A stretch of DNA of 64,000 bases. Origin: Roseburia_C sp031555935 (GTDB lineage: Bacteria; Bacillota; Clostridia; Lachnospirales; Lachnospiraceae). A program made the position numbers and the translations under genes. Numbering within the stretch: the first letter of the stretch is position 1; the number at the start of each line of letters is the position of its first letter. The stretch is from contig JAVBTX010000006.1 in NCBI GenBank assembly GCA_031555935.1, positions 124,001-188,000 on the forward strand, read 5' to 3'. Shown here piece by piece: positions 54,022 to 62,088 of the stretch. The notes beneath the pieces are model-generated. The model was not told the origin of the DNA, did no database searches, and was given only the letters and a program-made list of their open reading frames with translations.

Positions 54022-54903
54022 TTAAAAAGACAAGATAAAATGGATTGTTCCAAATGGGAAGATTACCGGAAAGACATAAGAACCGGTATCATAGCTAACC
54101 AATTCACCTTCAATAATCGATGGTGGACAAAGTGACAGCTCAATGGAACGTTCGTTGGACATGTTAACATTAAACAAGCCATTATGTAAGTTCAAGAAAT
54201 CTTCTAAAGAGGCTTTCGAATATTCATCAAATTTCGAAAAAGTCTCGCCAGCATATCTGGAGGCAAAAGCAATACCAGTTTCTTGGTCCATATCCATAGC
54301 TGCTTGAACTGCAATCTCACCAAAGATGTGCTGTGCCACACAATAAGTTGTCGGATAGTCGTCGCACATAATTGGATCAAGCGGAGTAAAATCATTACCA
54401 ATAAAACGAATTAGATTATTGTATAAAAGTCTTAGATAATCAACTGCGGTATCAGAAGAAAGTGCATCATTAAACTGGCAGAAGTTATCTAATAATTTGG
54501 TGATAAGCAACTTTTGGTCATCGTCAGAATTTAATTCATAAATCTCATTCTGTGACTGATAATCAGAAATTAAATTTTCAAAGTCAGTATTCGTCAGCTT
54601 TCCATCTTCAATTAGGATTTGTCCTAATAATAAATAGTCTGGTTTTTGCGCTGCTAAGAGCTGAGTCAATTCTTCGTCTGTCAGATAACCTTCGCGGGTA
54701 GCAATTTCGCCAAATTTTAAATCCTCGTGAGTTTGAATAATAACAATCTTGTCAACCTCAGAAGCAGTTAAAAGTCCCTGATGAATCGCAATTGTTCCTA
54801 ACTTTAGATGAACGCTTGCTTGTTTTTCCATAGCATCAATCAACTCATTGGAAGTGAGGACTCCTTTGCTAAGTAAAAAATTACCAAAAAACTGTGTATA
54901 CAT
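54022..54903 (-). CDS. CheX-like chemotaxis protein with N-terminal GspE-N-type repeats
   Basis: A 293-residue protein. Residues 1-125 hold three or four repeats of the MshEN/GspE-N type (FGNFLLSKGVLTSNELIDAM, LGTIAIHQGLLTASEV, LLGQILIEDGKL), often c-di-GMP-binding. Residues about 140-293 resemble CheX, a CheY-P phosphatase. The CheX ExxN motif appears as DFLN in LEDFLNLHNG, so the acidic residue is Asp instead of Glu. Its gene follows the CheY gene by 3 nt, with the ribosome site inside the CheY 3' end. It probably tunes that CheY's phosphorylation. Both assignments are by pattern. Confidence 0.7.
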   Translation of the reverse strand: MYTQFFGNFLLSKGVLTSNELIDAMEKQASVHLKLGTIAIHQGLLTASEVDKIVIIQTHEDLKFGEIATREGYLTDEELTQLLAAQKPDYLLLGQILIEDGKLTNTDFENLISDYQSQNEIYELNSDDDQKLLITKLLDNFCQFNDALSSDTAVDYLRLLYNNLIRFIGNDFTPLDPIMCDDYPTTYCVAQHIFGEIAVQAAMDMDQETGIAFASRYAGETFSKFDEYSKASLEDFLNLHNGLFNVNMSNERSIELSLCPPSIIEGELVSYDTGSYVFPVIFPFGTIHFILSF

Positions 54904-54906
54904 ATT

Positions 54907-55293
54907 TTATCTCCCTTCAACTCCGTCAAAGTGTGACTGCAAAATATTTTTCAACTGCTCAGTGTTAAGCGGTTTCTGAATAAAATCTTTCGCTCCGGCC
55001 ATAATTGCATTTTTAAGCTGTGACTGCGTGCCGACAGAAGAAACCATAATAATAAAGGCAGAAGAATCAATCTTCATAATCTGATGAATCGCTTCAATAC
55101 CGTCAATATTAGGCATAACAATGTCAAGAAAAACAATGTCTGGTTTCTCAGCGGTGAATTTTTCAACCGCTTCTTGTCCGTTAACGGCTTCGACAAAGTT
55201 ACATGCGCCCCATAAAGATAATGCATCCTTTAACTGCTTTCTAGCAAGAATGGAGTCATCTCCGATTAAAATTTTTGTATCTGTAATGTTCAT
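54907..55293 (-). CDS. CheY-like single-domain response regulator
   Basis: A 128-residue receiver domain: acidic pocket GDDS (Asp12, Asp13), phospho-Asp57 in VFLDIVMPNIDG, Ser/Thr switch in MVSSVGT and Lys in FIQKPLN. There is no output domain. With the CheX-like protein it forms a two-gene unit. It could serve motility, which is otherwise not represented here, or another CheY-like process. GGAGGGG precedes the ATG. Confidence 0.92.
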   Translation of the reverse strand: MNITDTKILIGDDSILARKQLKDALSLWGACNFVEAVNGQEAVEKFTAEKPDIVFLDIVMPNIDGIEAIHQIMKIDSSAFIIMVSSVGTQSQLKNAIMAGAKDFIQKPLNTEQLKNILQSHFDGVEGR

Positions 55294-55347
55294 AGGTTAA
55301 TCCCCTCCAGTAATTGTTCGTAATATAATGCTATTTTACATTAAACT

Positions 55348-55361
55348 TTGATAATTATCAA
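55348..55361. promoter_or_regulatory. 14-bp palindrome between cheY and the divergent small gene
   Basis: TTGATAATTATCAA reads the same on both strands. It lies upstream of the cheY/cheX unit and of the plus-strand gene at 55457, so it is a candidate shared operator. Confidence 0.5.
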
Positions 55362-55394
55362 TCATAACTTATCTAAAAAATAAGGAAAAGCAGA

Positions 55395-55423
55395 TTGCAA
55401 GAAAATAAATAATAAGCTATGAT
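55395..55423 (+). promoter_or_regulatory. Promoter of the small membrane protein
   Basis: TTGCAA, 17 bp, TATGAT; the -10 box is 34 bp before the ATG. Confidence 0.65.
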
Positions 55424-55456
55424 GAAAGAAATCAAAAAAGGAGACGATAAACCAAT

Positions 55457-55810
55457 ATGGAAAAGATAAATTGGCAATATATTATTGATGTAGTTGTAGC
55501 ATTATATGGGGGATATGTTTTTGTAACAGCCGTTAAAATGAAGGTCACAGGGGAAATAAGCACTTTTGTGGCAACAACAGAAGAACTATTTAAATGTCAC
55601 GACAAAAAAGCCTTCATCGAAGAGATACAGGGGCCGATGATGGCTTTTGGTTTATTAACCTTTTTATTTGGGGTGGGCAACCTTGTCAATGAGTTGCTGT
55701 GGCAGAATAAAATTGTCAGTATTTTAACCTTGGGAATGTTTTTGGCATTATGTGGAGTATTTTTAATATTTTTACGCAAACAGCGGGACAAACATTTAGC
55801 TCTCAGCTAA
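55457..55810 (+). CDS. Small membrane protein of unknown function
   Basis: A 117-residue protein with three hydrophobic helices (about 8-27, 60-78, 85-107) and a short charged loop of about 30 residues between the first two, ending in a basic tail (RKQRDKHLALS). The family is not recognised. It has its own promoter and a GGAG ribosome site. The response-regulator gene 72 nt downstream may be read from the same transcript, as no terminator is visible between. Confidence 0.7.
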   Translation: MEKINWQYIIDVVVALYGGYVFVTAVKMKVTGEISTFVATTEELFKCHDKKAFIEEIQGPMMAFGLLTFLFGVGNLVNELLWQNKIVSILTLGMFLALCGVFLIFLRKQRDKHLALS

Positions 55811-55881
55811 ACATCAGAGAATCGTCACATGATAATCACATACAGTTGCTAAATTAAAGAAAACGAAAAGGAGAGCGGAGC

Positions 55882-56556
55882 ATGGAAAAAATACTTGTGG
55901 TGGATGACGAAGAGAAGATTCGCGCAATTATTCGTAAATACGGTGAGTTTGAAGGCTATGAGATTGTGGAAGCAAAGGACGGCATGGAGGCCGTGCGCAT
56001 TTGTAAAACGCAGGATTTTGATGTGATTATTTTGGATGTAATGATGCCGGAGTTAGATGGCTTTTCGACTTGCAAAGAGATTCGCAAAACAAAAGATATA
56101 CCAGTAATCATGCTTTCAGCAAGAGGTGAAGAATATGACCGTATTCATGGTTTTGAATTAGGCATTGACGATTATGTAGTGAAGCCATTTTCACCGAAAG
56201 AGCTGATGATGCGGGTGAAAGTAGTAATTAGCAGAAATCAGGACAGCAGTGATAAGATGAAACATGATGTCTTTACCGCAGAGGGATTAGTTGTGGATTT
56301 TACCGGCAGAACTGTTGCCGTTGATGGTGAACGCATTGACATGTCGCCGAAGGAATATGATTTACTGTTTTATTTAGTCAAGAATCGTAACATTGCCCTG
56401 GAACGAGAAAAGCTCATCACAGAGGTGTGGGGCTATGATTACTATGGTGACGATCGAACGTTAGATACACATATAAAATTGCTGAGAAGCAGCCTTGGCA
56501 TTTACCGCAAATTTTTGGTGACGTTACGCGGAGTGGGATACCGATTTGAAATATAG
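55882..56556 (+). CDS. OmpR/PhoB-family response regulator
   Basis: A 224-residue regulator: receiver domain with DDEE, phospho-Asp52 in IILDVMMPELDG and KPFSPKEL, then a winged helix (about 130-224; LVKNRNIALEREKLI, YDYYGDDRTLDTHIKLLR, TLRGVGYRFE). AAAAGGAGAG precedes the ATG. Its kinase gene starts 24 nt after the stop. The regulon is not visible from the sequence. Confidence 0.95.
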   Translation: MEKILVVDDEEKIRAIIRKYGEFEGYEIVEAKDGMEAVRICKTQDFDVIILDVMMPELDGFSTCKEIRKTKDIPVIMLSARGEEYDRIHGFELGIDDYVVKPFSPKELMMRVKVVISRNQDSSDKMKHDVFTAEGLVVDFTGRTVAVDGERIDMSPKEYDLLFYLVKNRNIALEREKLITEVWGYDYYGDDRTLDTHIKLLRSSLGIYRKFLVTLRGVGYRFEI

Positions 56557-56579
56557 TGGTGCGTTAGGAGGCTGATGGG

Positions 56580-58091
56580 TTGAAAACGGAGAAGATAAGT
56601 ATCAAGTGGAAGATATTCAGCTATATGCTGGTATTTACGGTGATATTGCTGATCATATTGTGGTTATTTCAGATTGCTTACCTGGATGCATTTTACAAGA
56701 AAATCCGCACCAGCGAAGCACAGAAGGCAACCTCGCAAATTGTTGAATTATTAAAAAATAATGCCAGGGACGAGGAAATATCAGAGGCAATTGACCAAGT
56801 GGCGGCGGCAAATGGCATGGCCGTATTGGTAACAGATGCCGAAGGAGAGCTGCTGTATAATGCAGAGTATATTATCAATGCCAGAATGAATGGAATCCCG
56901 CAAACGGATTTTGAAAAATATTATCAGACAGCACTTGAAAATGGTGGTTCGGCCGAGATAGAATTTGAGGGTAATGAAAATAAGACCTTTATGAATAAGG
57001 ATATTGCACCACCAGAACCATTAGAGGGTGCTGAAAACAGGGACAATATGGGCGTTAAGAGCTTTATGCAGAATCGTGGTCAGGAATTTGCTGAAAGCGT
57101 AATTCTCGTTAAAATTGTTGATGTGGCGGATCTGCAATATGTAGTTATGACCAATATGGTACTAACTCCAGTCGATGCCACCGTTAATACCTTGAAAATA
57201 CAGTTGATTTGGATATCAGTAGTGATGGTGTTACTATCCTTGGGAATTGCCTTGCTGCTATCAAAAAAAGTATCAAAGTCGATGATTAAGGTGGTCGATT
57301 CTGCAGATGAGCTGGCACGGGGAAATTATCAAGTCGAGTTTGAAGGCACGGACTATCGCGAAATTGCTGAATTATCCGATACCCTTAATTATATGACAAA
57401 GGAACTTGAAAAAACAGAGAACCTGCGGCGGGAACTAATCGCCAATGTGTCTCATGATTTACGTACCCCGCTGACGATGATAATTGCGTATTCAGAAGTA
57501 ATGCGTGACTTGCCGGGGGAAAATTCGCCAGAAAATATTCAAGTAGTAATTGATGAGTCAAAGCGTTTGGCCAACCTTGTCAATGACATGTTAGATATTT
57601 CAAAATTGCAGGCGGGTGTGTTAGAAAAAAATAGTGTCATCTTTAATTTGACCGATAGTATTCAATCAGTATTTGAACGATATAATAAACTGAAAGAACA
57701 GGACGGATATAATATAAACTTCTGCTATGACCGGGAAATCTATGTATGTGCGGATGAATTTAAGATCTATCAGGTGATTTATAATCTAGTCAATAATGCG
57801 ATAAATTACACTGGAGAAGATAAGACGGTAACAGTGAAGCAGATTATTAGCGGTGAACTAGTTCGAATTGAGGTGACAGACAGCGGCGAAGGAATTGCGC
57901 CAGCGGATGTGCCATATGTCTGGGAACGCTATTACAAAGTTGATAAAACGCATAAGCGGGCAGTGGCTGGAACGGGCTTGGGCTTGTCGATTGTGAAAAA
58001 TATTTTAGAGCTGCATGGCGCTGCATATGGAGTCGATAGTCAGCTTGGAAATGGCAGTACCTTTTGGTTTTGTTTGAAAATAGAACAGTAA
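56580..58091 (+). CDS. HAMP-domain sensor histidine kinase (PhoR/VicK-like)
   Basis: A 503-residue kinase with two helices (about 13-33 and 205-226) framing an extracellular sensor of about 170 residues, then HAMP (about 228-280), HisKA ANVSHDLRTPLTMI (phospho-His292), and HATPase with NLVNNAINYT, DSGEGIAP and GTGLGLSIV. It starts at TTG 56580 with AGGAGG 8 nt upstream; no ATG fits. It forms a pair with the preceding regulator. Confidence 0.95.
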   Translation: MKTEKISIKWKIFSYMLVFTVILLIILWLFQIAYLDAFYKKIRTSEAQKATSQIVELLKNNARDEEISEAIDQVAAANGMAVLVTDAEGELLYNAEYIINARMNGIPQTDFEKYYQTALENGGSAEIEFEGNENKTFMNKDIAPPEPLEGAENRDNMGVKSFMQNRGQEFAESVILVKIVDVADLQYVVMTNMVLTPVDATVNTLKIQLIWISVVMVLLSLGIALLLSKKVSKSMIKVVDSADELARGNYQVEFEGTDYREIAELSDTLNYMTKELEKTENLRRELIANVSHDLRTPLTMIIAYSEVMRDLPGENSPENIQVVIDESKRLANLVNDMLDISKLQAGVLEKNSVIFNLTDSIQSVFERYNKLKEQDGYNINFCYDREIYVCADEFKIYQVIYNLVNNAINYTGEDKTVTVKQIISGELVRIEVTDSGEGIAPADVPYVWERYYKVDKTHKRAVAGTGLGLSIVKNILELHGAAYGVDSQLGNGSTFWFCLKIEQ

Positions 58092-58096
58092 TGCAA

Positions 58097-58139
58097 AGAA
58101 TGCTTCAACCATTTGAGTGGCTGAAGCATTCTTTTTTTT
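58097..58139 (+). terminator. Terminator of the two-component operon
   Basis: AGAATGCTTCA pairs with TGAAGCATTCT, with an inner CCA/TGG, followed by eight T. Confidence 0.9.
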
Positions 58140-58141
58140 GA

Positions 58142-58186
58142 TGTGATTTATCACATTGTGATTAGTCGCATTGTGATTAGTCACGT
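58142..58186. repeat. Three tandem 15-bp TGTGAT repeats at the 3' end of the citrate synthase gene
   Basis: Units TGTGATTTATCACAT, TGTGATTAGTCGCAT and TGTGATTAGTCACGT follow directly on one another; the third overlaps the last codons of the gene. The first contains TGTGA-TTTA-TCACA, a dyad recalling Crp/Fnr-type sites. Confidence 0.8.
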
Positions 58187-59544
58187 TCATTGATTGGACG
58201 ATAAGATTTTCTTTCGCCAACATTTTTGTATGCAGGACGCATAATTTTACCGTTATGAGCAATTTCCTCGAGGCGGTGAGCACTCCAGCCGGCAATTCGG
58301 GCAATTGCGAAAATCGGGGTATATAATTCCAGTGGAAGCCCTAGCATATGATACACAAATCCACTGTAAAAGTCGACATTCGGGCTAACACCCTTGTAGA
58401 TTTTACGTTCCTCACCAATAATCTGTGGTGCAAGACGTTCCACCATGCTATAAAGGGCAAACTCTTTTTCAAATCCCTTTTCAGCAGAAAGCTTCTCCAC
58501 AAAGGTTTTTAAAATATTTGCTCGTGGGTCAGAGAGAGAGTAAACGGCATGACCCATACCATAGATAAGACCAGCTTTGTCAAAAGCCTTTTTGTTCAGC
58601 AGGTCACGCAAATAATTACCAACCGCTTTCTCATCGGTCCAATCCTTTAAGTTCGCCTTCATATCTTCAAACATCTGAATAACCTTAATGTTGGCACCAC
58701 CATGTTTTGGTCCTTTTAAGGAACCAAGCGAAGCGGCAATTACGGAGTATGTATCCGTAGCAGAAGAAGAAACCAGATGAGTGGTAAAGGTAGAGTTATT
58801 ACCACCACCATGCTCCATGTGTAAAATCAGAGCGATATCAAGTAACTCAGCTTCCAGCGGTGAATATTTACTGTCTGGTCGTAAAACATGCAGAATCGTT
58901 TCCGCGGTGGAATGTTCTGGATTTGGTGAATGGATAAAAAGACTGGCACCATCATGATAGTGACGATATGCCTGATATCCATAGACTGACAGCATTGGAA
59001 ATAAACTAATTAATTGTAAGCATTGTCTTAATACATTTGGAATTGAAATATCATCGGCTCTGTCATCATAAGAATAAAGCGTCAGAACACTTCTAGCCAA
59101 AGTATTCATCATATCCTTACTAGGTGCTTTCAAAATAATATCACGGACAAAACTGGTTGGCAGTGTGCGATATTCTGATAACTGGGCGCAGAAGCGTTTT
59201 AGCTGGGCCTTTGTAGGCAACTCTCCAAATAGCAGAAGATACGTACATTCCTCAAATCCAAAGTGACTGTTTGGTGCAACTCCTTTGACCAAATCATCCA
59301 CGTTATAGCCGCGATAAAATAATCTTCCCTCAGCCGGAACGGTTTCGCCGTTAATAACCTCCGTTGAGCATACATCTGAAATGTCAGTTAATCCAACCAA
59401 AACACCTTTTCCGTTAATATCACGCAGACCGCGTTTGACATCAAATTTGGTATATAGTTCAGGCGGAATATAGGCAGCATCCTCACTGAGTTTAGATAGA
59501 TCGAGGATTTCAGATGTTATTTCGCAAAATTTATTGTTATTCAT
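58177..59544 (-). CDS. gltA: Citrate synthase (citrate/2-methylcitrate type)
   Basis: A 455-residue type-I-fold enzyme that joins acetyl-CoA and oxaloacetate. Catalytic His regions are visible in HMEHGGGNNSTFTTHLVSS and GMGHAVYSLSDPRA, and the Asp in NVDFYSGFV. A ~40-residue N-terminal extension precedes VLVGLTDIS. Some clostridia use an Re-type enzyme instead; this is the Si-type family. It may also act on propionyl-CoA. It has its own divergent promoter facing pckA, so carbon flux at oxaloacetate is jointly placed. AGGAGG precedes the ATG. Confidence 0.93.
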   Translation of the reverse strand: MNNNKFCEITSEILDLSKLSEDAAYIPPELYTKFDVKRGLRDINGKGVLVGLTDISDVCSTEVINGETVPAEGRLFYRGYNVDDLVKGVAPNSHFGFEECTYLLLFGELPTKAQLKRFCAQLSEYRTLPTSFVRDIILKAPSKDMMNTLARSVLTLYSYDDRADDISIPNVLRQCLQLISLFPMLSVYGYQAYRHYHDGASLFIHSPNPEHSTAETILHVLRPDSKYSPLEAELLDIALILHMEHGGGNNSTFTTHLVSSSATDTYSVIAASLGSLKGPKHGGANIKVIQMFEDMKANLKDWTDEKAVGNYLRDLLNKKAFDKAGLIYGMGHAVYSLSDPRANILKTFVEKLSAEKGFEKEFALYSMVERLAPQIIGEERKIYKGVSPNVDFYSGFVYHMLGLPLELYTPIFAIARIAGWSAHRLEEIAHNGKIMRPAYKNVGERKSYRPINERD

Positions 59545-59573
59545 ATAATCCCTCCTTTAAGACTTATGTCACT

Positions 59574-59621
59574 ATGTTACCATATGTTCAAATTTAAATA
59601 CAAGAAAAATTCGTCGAATTT
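59574..59621 (-). promoter_or_regulatory. Citrate synthase promoter with adjacent palindrome
   Basis: On the minus strand TTGTAT and TAACAT are 18 bp apart (59598-59603 and 59574-59579). Just upstream lies the perfect 15-bp dyad AAATTCGTCGAATTT (59607-59621), a likely operator. Confidence 0.55.
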
Positions 59622-59772
59622 AAAGAAAGTTTAATAAAAGTTTATCGTTTTTTCATATTTATGGGCAAAAGAAGCATTTATAATAAGAAATAATTACCAG
59701 AAAAAAGTTTCGAATTGGATATTTTGTAGAAAAAAGTAGAAAAAAAATGATGAAAATTTTACAGAAAATTGA

Positions 59773-59800
59773 TTGACAAAAAATTAACATCGTGTATATT
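59773..59800 (+). promoter_or_regulatory. pckA promoter
   Basis: Perfect TTGACA, 16 bp, TATATT; a leader of about 60 nt precedes the AGGAGG ribosome site. The AT-rich stretch 59622-59772 between the two divergent promoters shows no ORF. Confidence 0.75.
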
Positions 59801-59865
59801 GGTATTAGTGTATTTTTGCAGAAACAAAGAAAAATTTTATACATAATACAAGGAGGAAGTACTTT

Positions 59866-61563
59866 ATGTCAACAAAAGCGTATTACCCAATTGATGAGAT
59901 TGGTGCAGGAAAACCAGGTTTTTCCAAAACCCGTTCCATCATCGAAGCACCTTTTTACGGAAATAACGTAATCAAGGTAAACACCTTAAAAGAAGCTTAT
60001 GAATTAGCAAAGAATTCTCCAGGAACTATCGTAACAGATATGCCAATATACAGAGGCGAAGAGTTTGGTCTTGAAAAAGATGCAAAAGTTCTGTTATTCA
60101 ACGATGGTGCTGTTACTGGTCGTTATGCTGGTGCACGTCGTATCAAAGGCGAGCCAGGCGTAGACGCAGGCAAATTAGATAAAGTTGCTATGGATGCAAT
60201 CTATGAAACACGTTGGAAAACAATGTACCATGCAGAAGTATTTGTTGGTCTGGATCCAGAATTCATGGTGAAAGCACATCTTTTAATTCCAGAAGGTGAA
60301 GAAAACATCATGTACAACTGGATGTTAAACTTCCAGTACATGTCAGATGAATATGTAAAAATGTACAGAGATTCCAAAGCAATTGGCGATGGAAAGGAAG
60401 CAGACGTTTATATCTTCTCTGACCCACAGTGGGTTCCAGAGGACAAGCCAGATGTTGATTACAGCTGCTTAAGCGATCCTTTGACATTATGCTATTTTGA
60501 TACAGATGCGAACTGCGCATGTATCTTAGGTATGAAATATTTCGGAGAGCACAAAAAAGGAACATTGACCATGGCTTGGGCAATTGCCAACAGAAATGGT
60601 TATGCATCCTGCCACGGCGGACAGAAAGAGTACAGCTTAGCAGATGGCTCTAAATATGTTGCATCTGTATTCGGATTATCCGGATCAGGAAAATCCACCT
60701 TAACACATGCTCAGCATGGTGGAAAATACCCAATCACAGTATTACATGATGATGCATTTATCATCAATACCGATACATGTTCCTCAGTAGCATTAGAGCC
60801 AACATACTTCGATAAGACATCAGATTACCCAACTGGCTGCCCAGATAACAAATATTTATTATCTGCTCAGAACTGTTCTGCAACCTTAGACAGCGAAGGC
60901 AAGATTCAGTTAGTAACAGAAGATATCAGAAATGGTAACGGCCGTGCAATCAAATCCAAATTATGGTCACCAAACCGTGTTGACAAAGTTGAAGCACCGG
61001 TTAACTCCATTATCTGGATTATGAAAGACCCAACCATTCCACCAGTAGTAAAAATCAAAGGAGCAGCATTGGCTTCCGTTATGGGTGCAACTCTGGCAAC
61101 CAAGACATCTACCGCAGAGCGTGTAGTTGCTGGAACAGACTTAAATGCATTACGTATCGTACCATATGCTAACCCATTTAGAACTTACCCACTAGCAAAT
61201 GACTATGAGAAGTTCAAAAAATTGGTAGAAGAGAAAAACGTAGATTGCTACATCGTAAATACCGGTGACTTCATGGGCAAGAAAGTACAGCCAAAAGATA
61301 CTTTAGGCGTATTAGAAGCAATCGTAGAAGGAAAAGCATCCTTTAAGCAGTGGGGACCATTTGAAGATATCGAAATCATGGATTGGGACGGCTTCGTACC
61401 TGATTTATCTGATAAAGATTATACCGCAGCATTAACAAGCGGAATGAAGTCTCGTGTTGATGCAGTAGAAGGCTTTGCAACCAAGAAAGACGGCTACGAC
61501 AAACTTCCTGATGAAGCATTAGCAGCATTAAAGAAAGTTTTAGCAGCATCAGAATCACTGTAA
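59866..61563 (+). CDS. pckA: Phosphoenolpyruvate carboxykinase (ATP)
   Basis: A 565-residue ATP-dependent enzyme linking oxaloacetate and PEP. The kinase loop is GLSGSGKST (Lys276), with HDDAFII metal binding, and the substrate Arg region YAGARRIKGEPG. In anaerobes it often runs toward oxaloacetate as a CO2-fixing step, supplying the divergent citrate synthase. AGGAGG lies before the ATG. Codon use indicates strong expression. Confidence 0.97.
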   Translation: MSTKAYYPIDEIGAGKPGFSKTRSIIEAPFYGNNVIKVNTLKEAYELAKNSPGTIVTDMPIYRGEEFGLEKDAKVLLFNDGAVTGRYAGARRIKGEPGVDAGKLDKVAMDAIYETRWKTMYHAEVFVGLDPEFMVKAHLLIPEGEENIMYNWMLNFQYMSDEYVKMYRDSKAIGDGKEADVYIFSDPQWVPEDKPDVDYSCLSDPLTLCYFDTDANCACILGMKYFGEHKKGTLTMAWAIANRNGYASCHGGQKEYSLADGSKYVASVFGLSGSGKSTLTHAQHGGKYPITVLHDDAFIINTDTCSSVALEPTYFDKTSDYPTGCPDNKYLLSAQNCSATLDSEGKIQLVTEDIRNGNGRAIKSKLWSPNRVDKVEAPVNSIIWIMKDPTIPPVVKIKGAALASVMGATLATKTSTAERVVAGTDLNALRIVPYANPFRTYPLANDYEKFKKLVEEKNVDCYIVNTGDFMGKKVQPKDTLGVLEAIVEGKASFKQWGPFEDIEIMDWDGFVPDLSDKDYTAALTSGMKSRVDAVEGFATKKDGYDKLPDEALAALKKVLAASESL

Positions 61564-61578
61564 AAAATAAAATAATGA

Positions 61579-61615
61579 AGGATGTCTGGATAGTAATCTG
61601 GACATCCTTTTTTTT
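61579..61615 (+). terminator. pckA terminator
   Basis: AAGGATGTC pairs with GACATCCTT, with inner pairing, followed by eight T. Confidence 0.9.
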
Positions 61616-61696
61616 AGGGGCGCATTGTAAATTTCTCAAATTTTCATAAAAAGACAAATTTTTTTTAATGTGACAAAAATTGACACGAATTTTACA

Positions 61697-61725
61697 TTGA
61701 AAAAAGTCGTATAATAGAGTATAAT
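61697..61725 (+). promoter_or_regulatory. Promoter of the 6S RNA gene
   Basis: TTGAAA, 17 bp, TATAAT, placing transcription start near 61732. A second TATAAT at 61710-61715 lacks a well-spaced -35. Confidence 0.65.
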
Positions 61726-61731
61726 CAAATT

Positions 61732-61915
61732 AAGTAAATAACCTGAGATGTTCGACACCCTATTATTTAGAACCTACATTTTATTTCATGGGATTCCTAA
61801 ATTACTGAACGGATGTCAGGCCGCCTCGAATCAGCGGAAGGCAGAAAGTCAGTTGCGGTGACCCACCTAGCTTTGCTAGGAGTCTAAATTGTAGGAAACG
61901 GCATTTTGGGATTTA
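61732..61915 (+). ncRNA. ssrS: 6S RNA (SsrS)
   Basis: 6S RNA binds the sigma-factor RNA polymerase holoenzyme as a promoter mimic. The conserved CCTGAGATGTTCG (61742-61754) matches the bacterial 6S 5' region and pairs with GGCATTTTGGG (61900-61910): 11 consecutive pairs with G-U. A second helix joins CCTATTATTTAGA (61759-61771) to TCTAAATTGTAGG (61883-61895) with one mismatch. A large central bubble follows, whose 3' side holds a CCTAGC/GCTAGG hairpin, and a GC-rich apical stem (GCCGC/GCGG). Ends are estimated from the promoter and closing helix. No ORF fits. The assignment rests on motif and fold. Confidence 0.82.
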
Positions 61916-61934
61916 CAGAAGAGAAAAAATTAAA

Positions 61935-62031
61935 ATACAAAAGATAAATGTAATAAGCAACATAAGACAAACATAGGATGTACCAAAGATAGCATACAAA
62001 AGATAAAATAATATAAAATACAAAAGATAAA
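61935..62031 (+). repeat. Three ATACAAAAGATAAA copies downstream of 6S RNA
   Basis: Identical 14-mers at 61935-61948, 61994-62007 and 62018-62031, in an A-rich stretch with almost no other structure, between the 6S RNA body and its likely terminator. Confidence 0.75.
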
Positions 62032-62062
62032 AGAAGCTGCTTTATATAAAGCAGCTTCTTTT
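62029..62062 (+). terminator. Terminator after the 6S RNA region
   Basis: AAAAGAAGCTGCTT pairs with AAGCAGCTTCTTTT around a 6-nt loop. Confidence 0.85.
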
Positions 62063-62088
62063 AGATAAGATAAAAAAGAAAGAGGGAA

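Noticed and set aside
61732..61915. Riboswitch, tmRNA, RNase P or SRP RNA at this locus
   Set aside because: The GAGGAAAGUCC (RNase P), GGGGA...TTCGAC (tmRNA) and SRP signature motifs are absent, and no gene start lies close downstream as a riboswitch would require; the closing-helix pattern fits 6S RNA.
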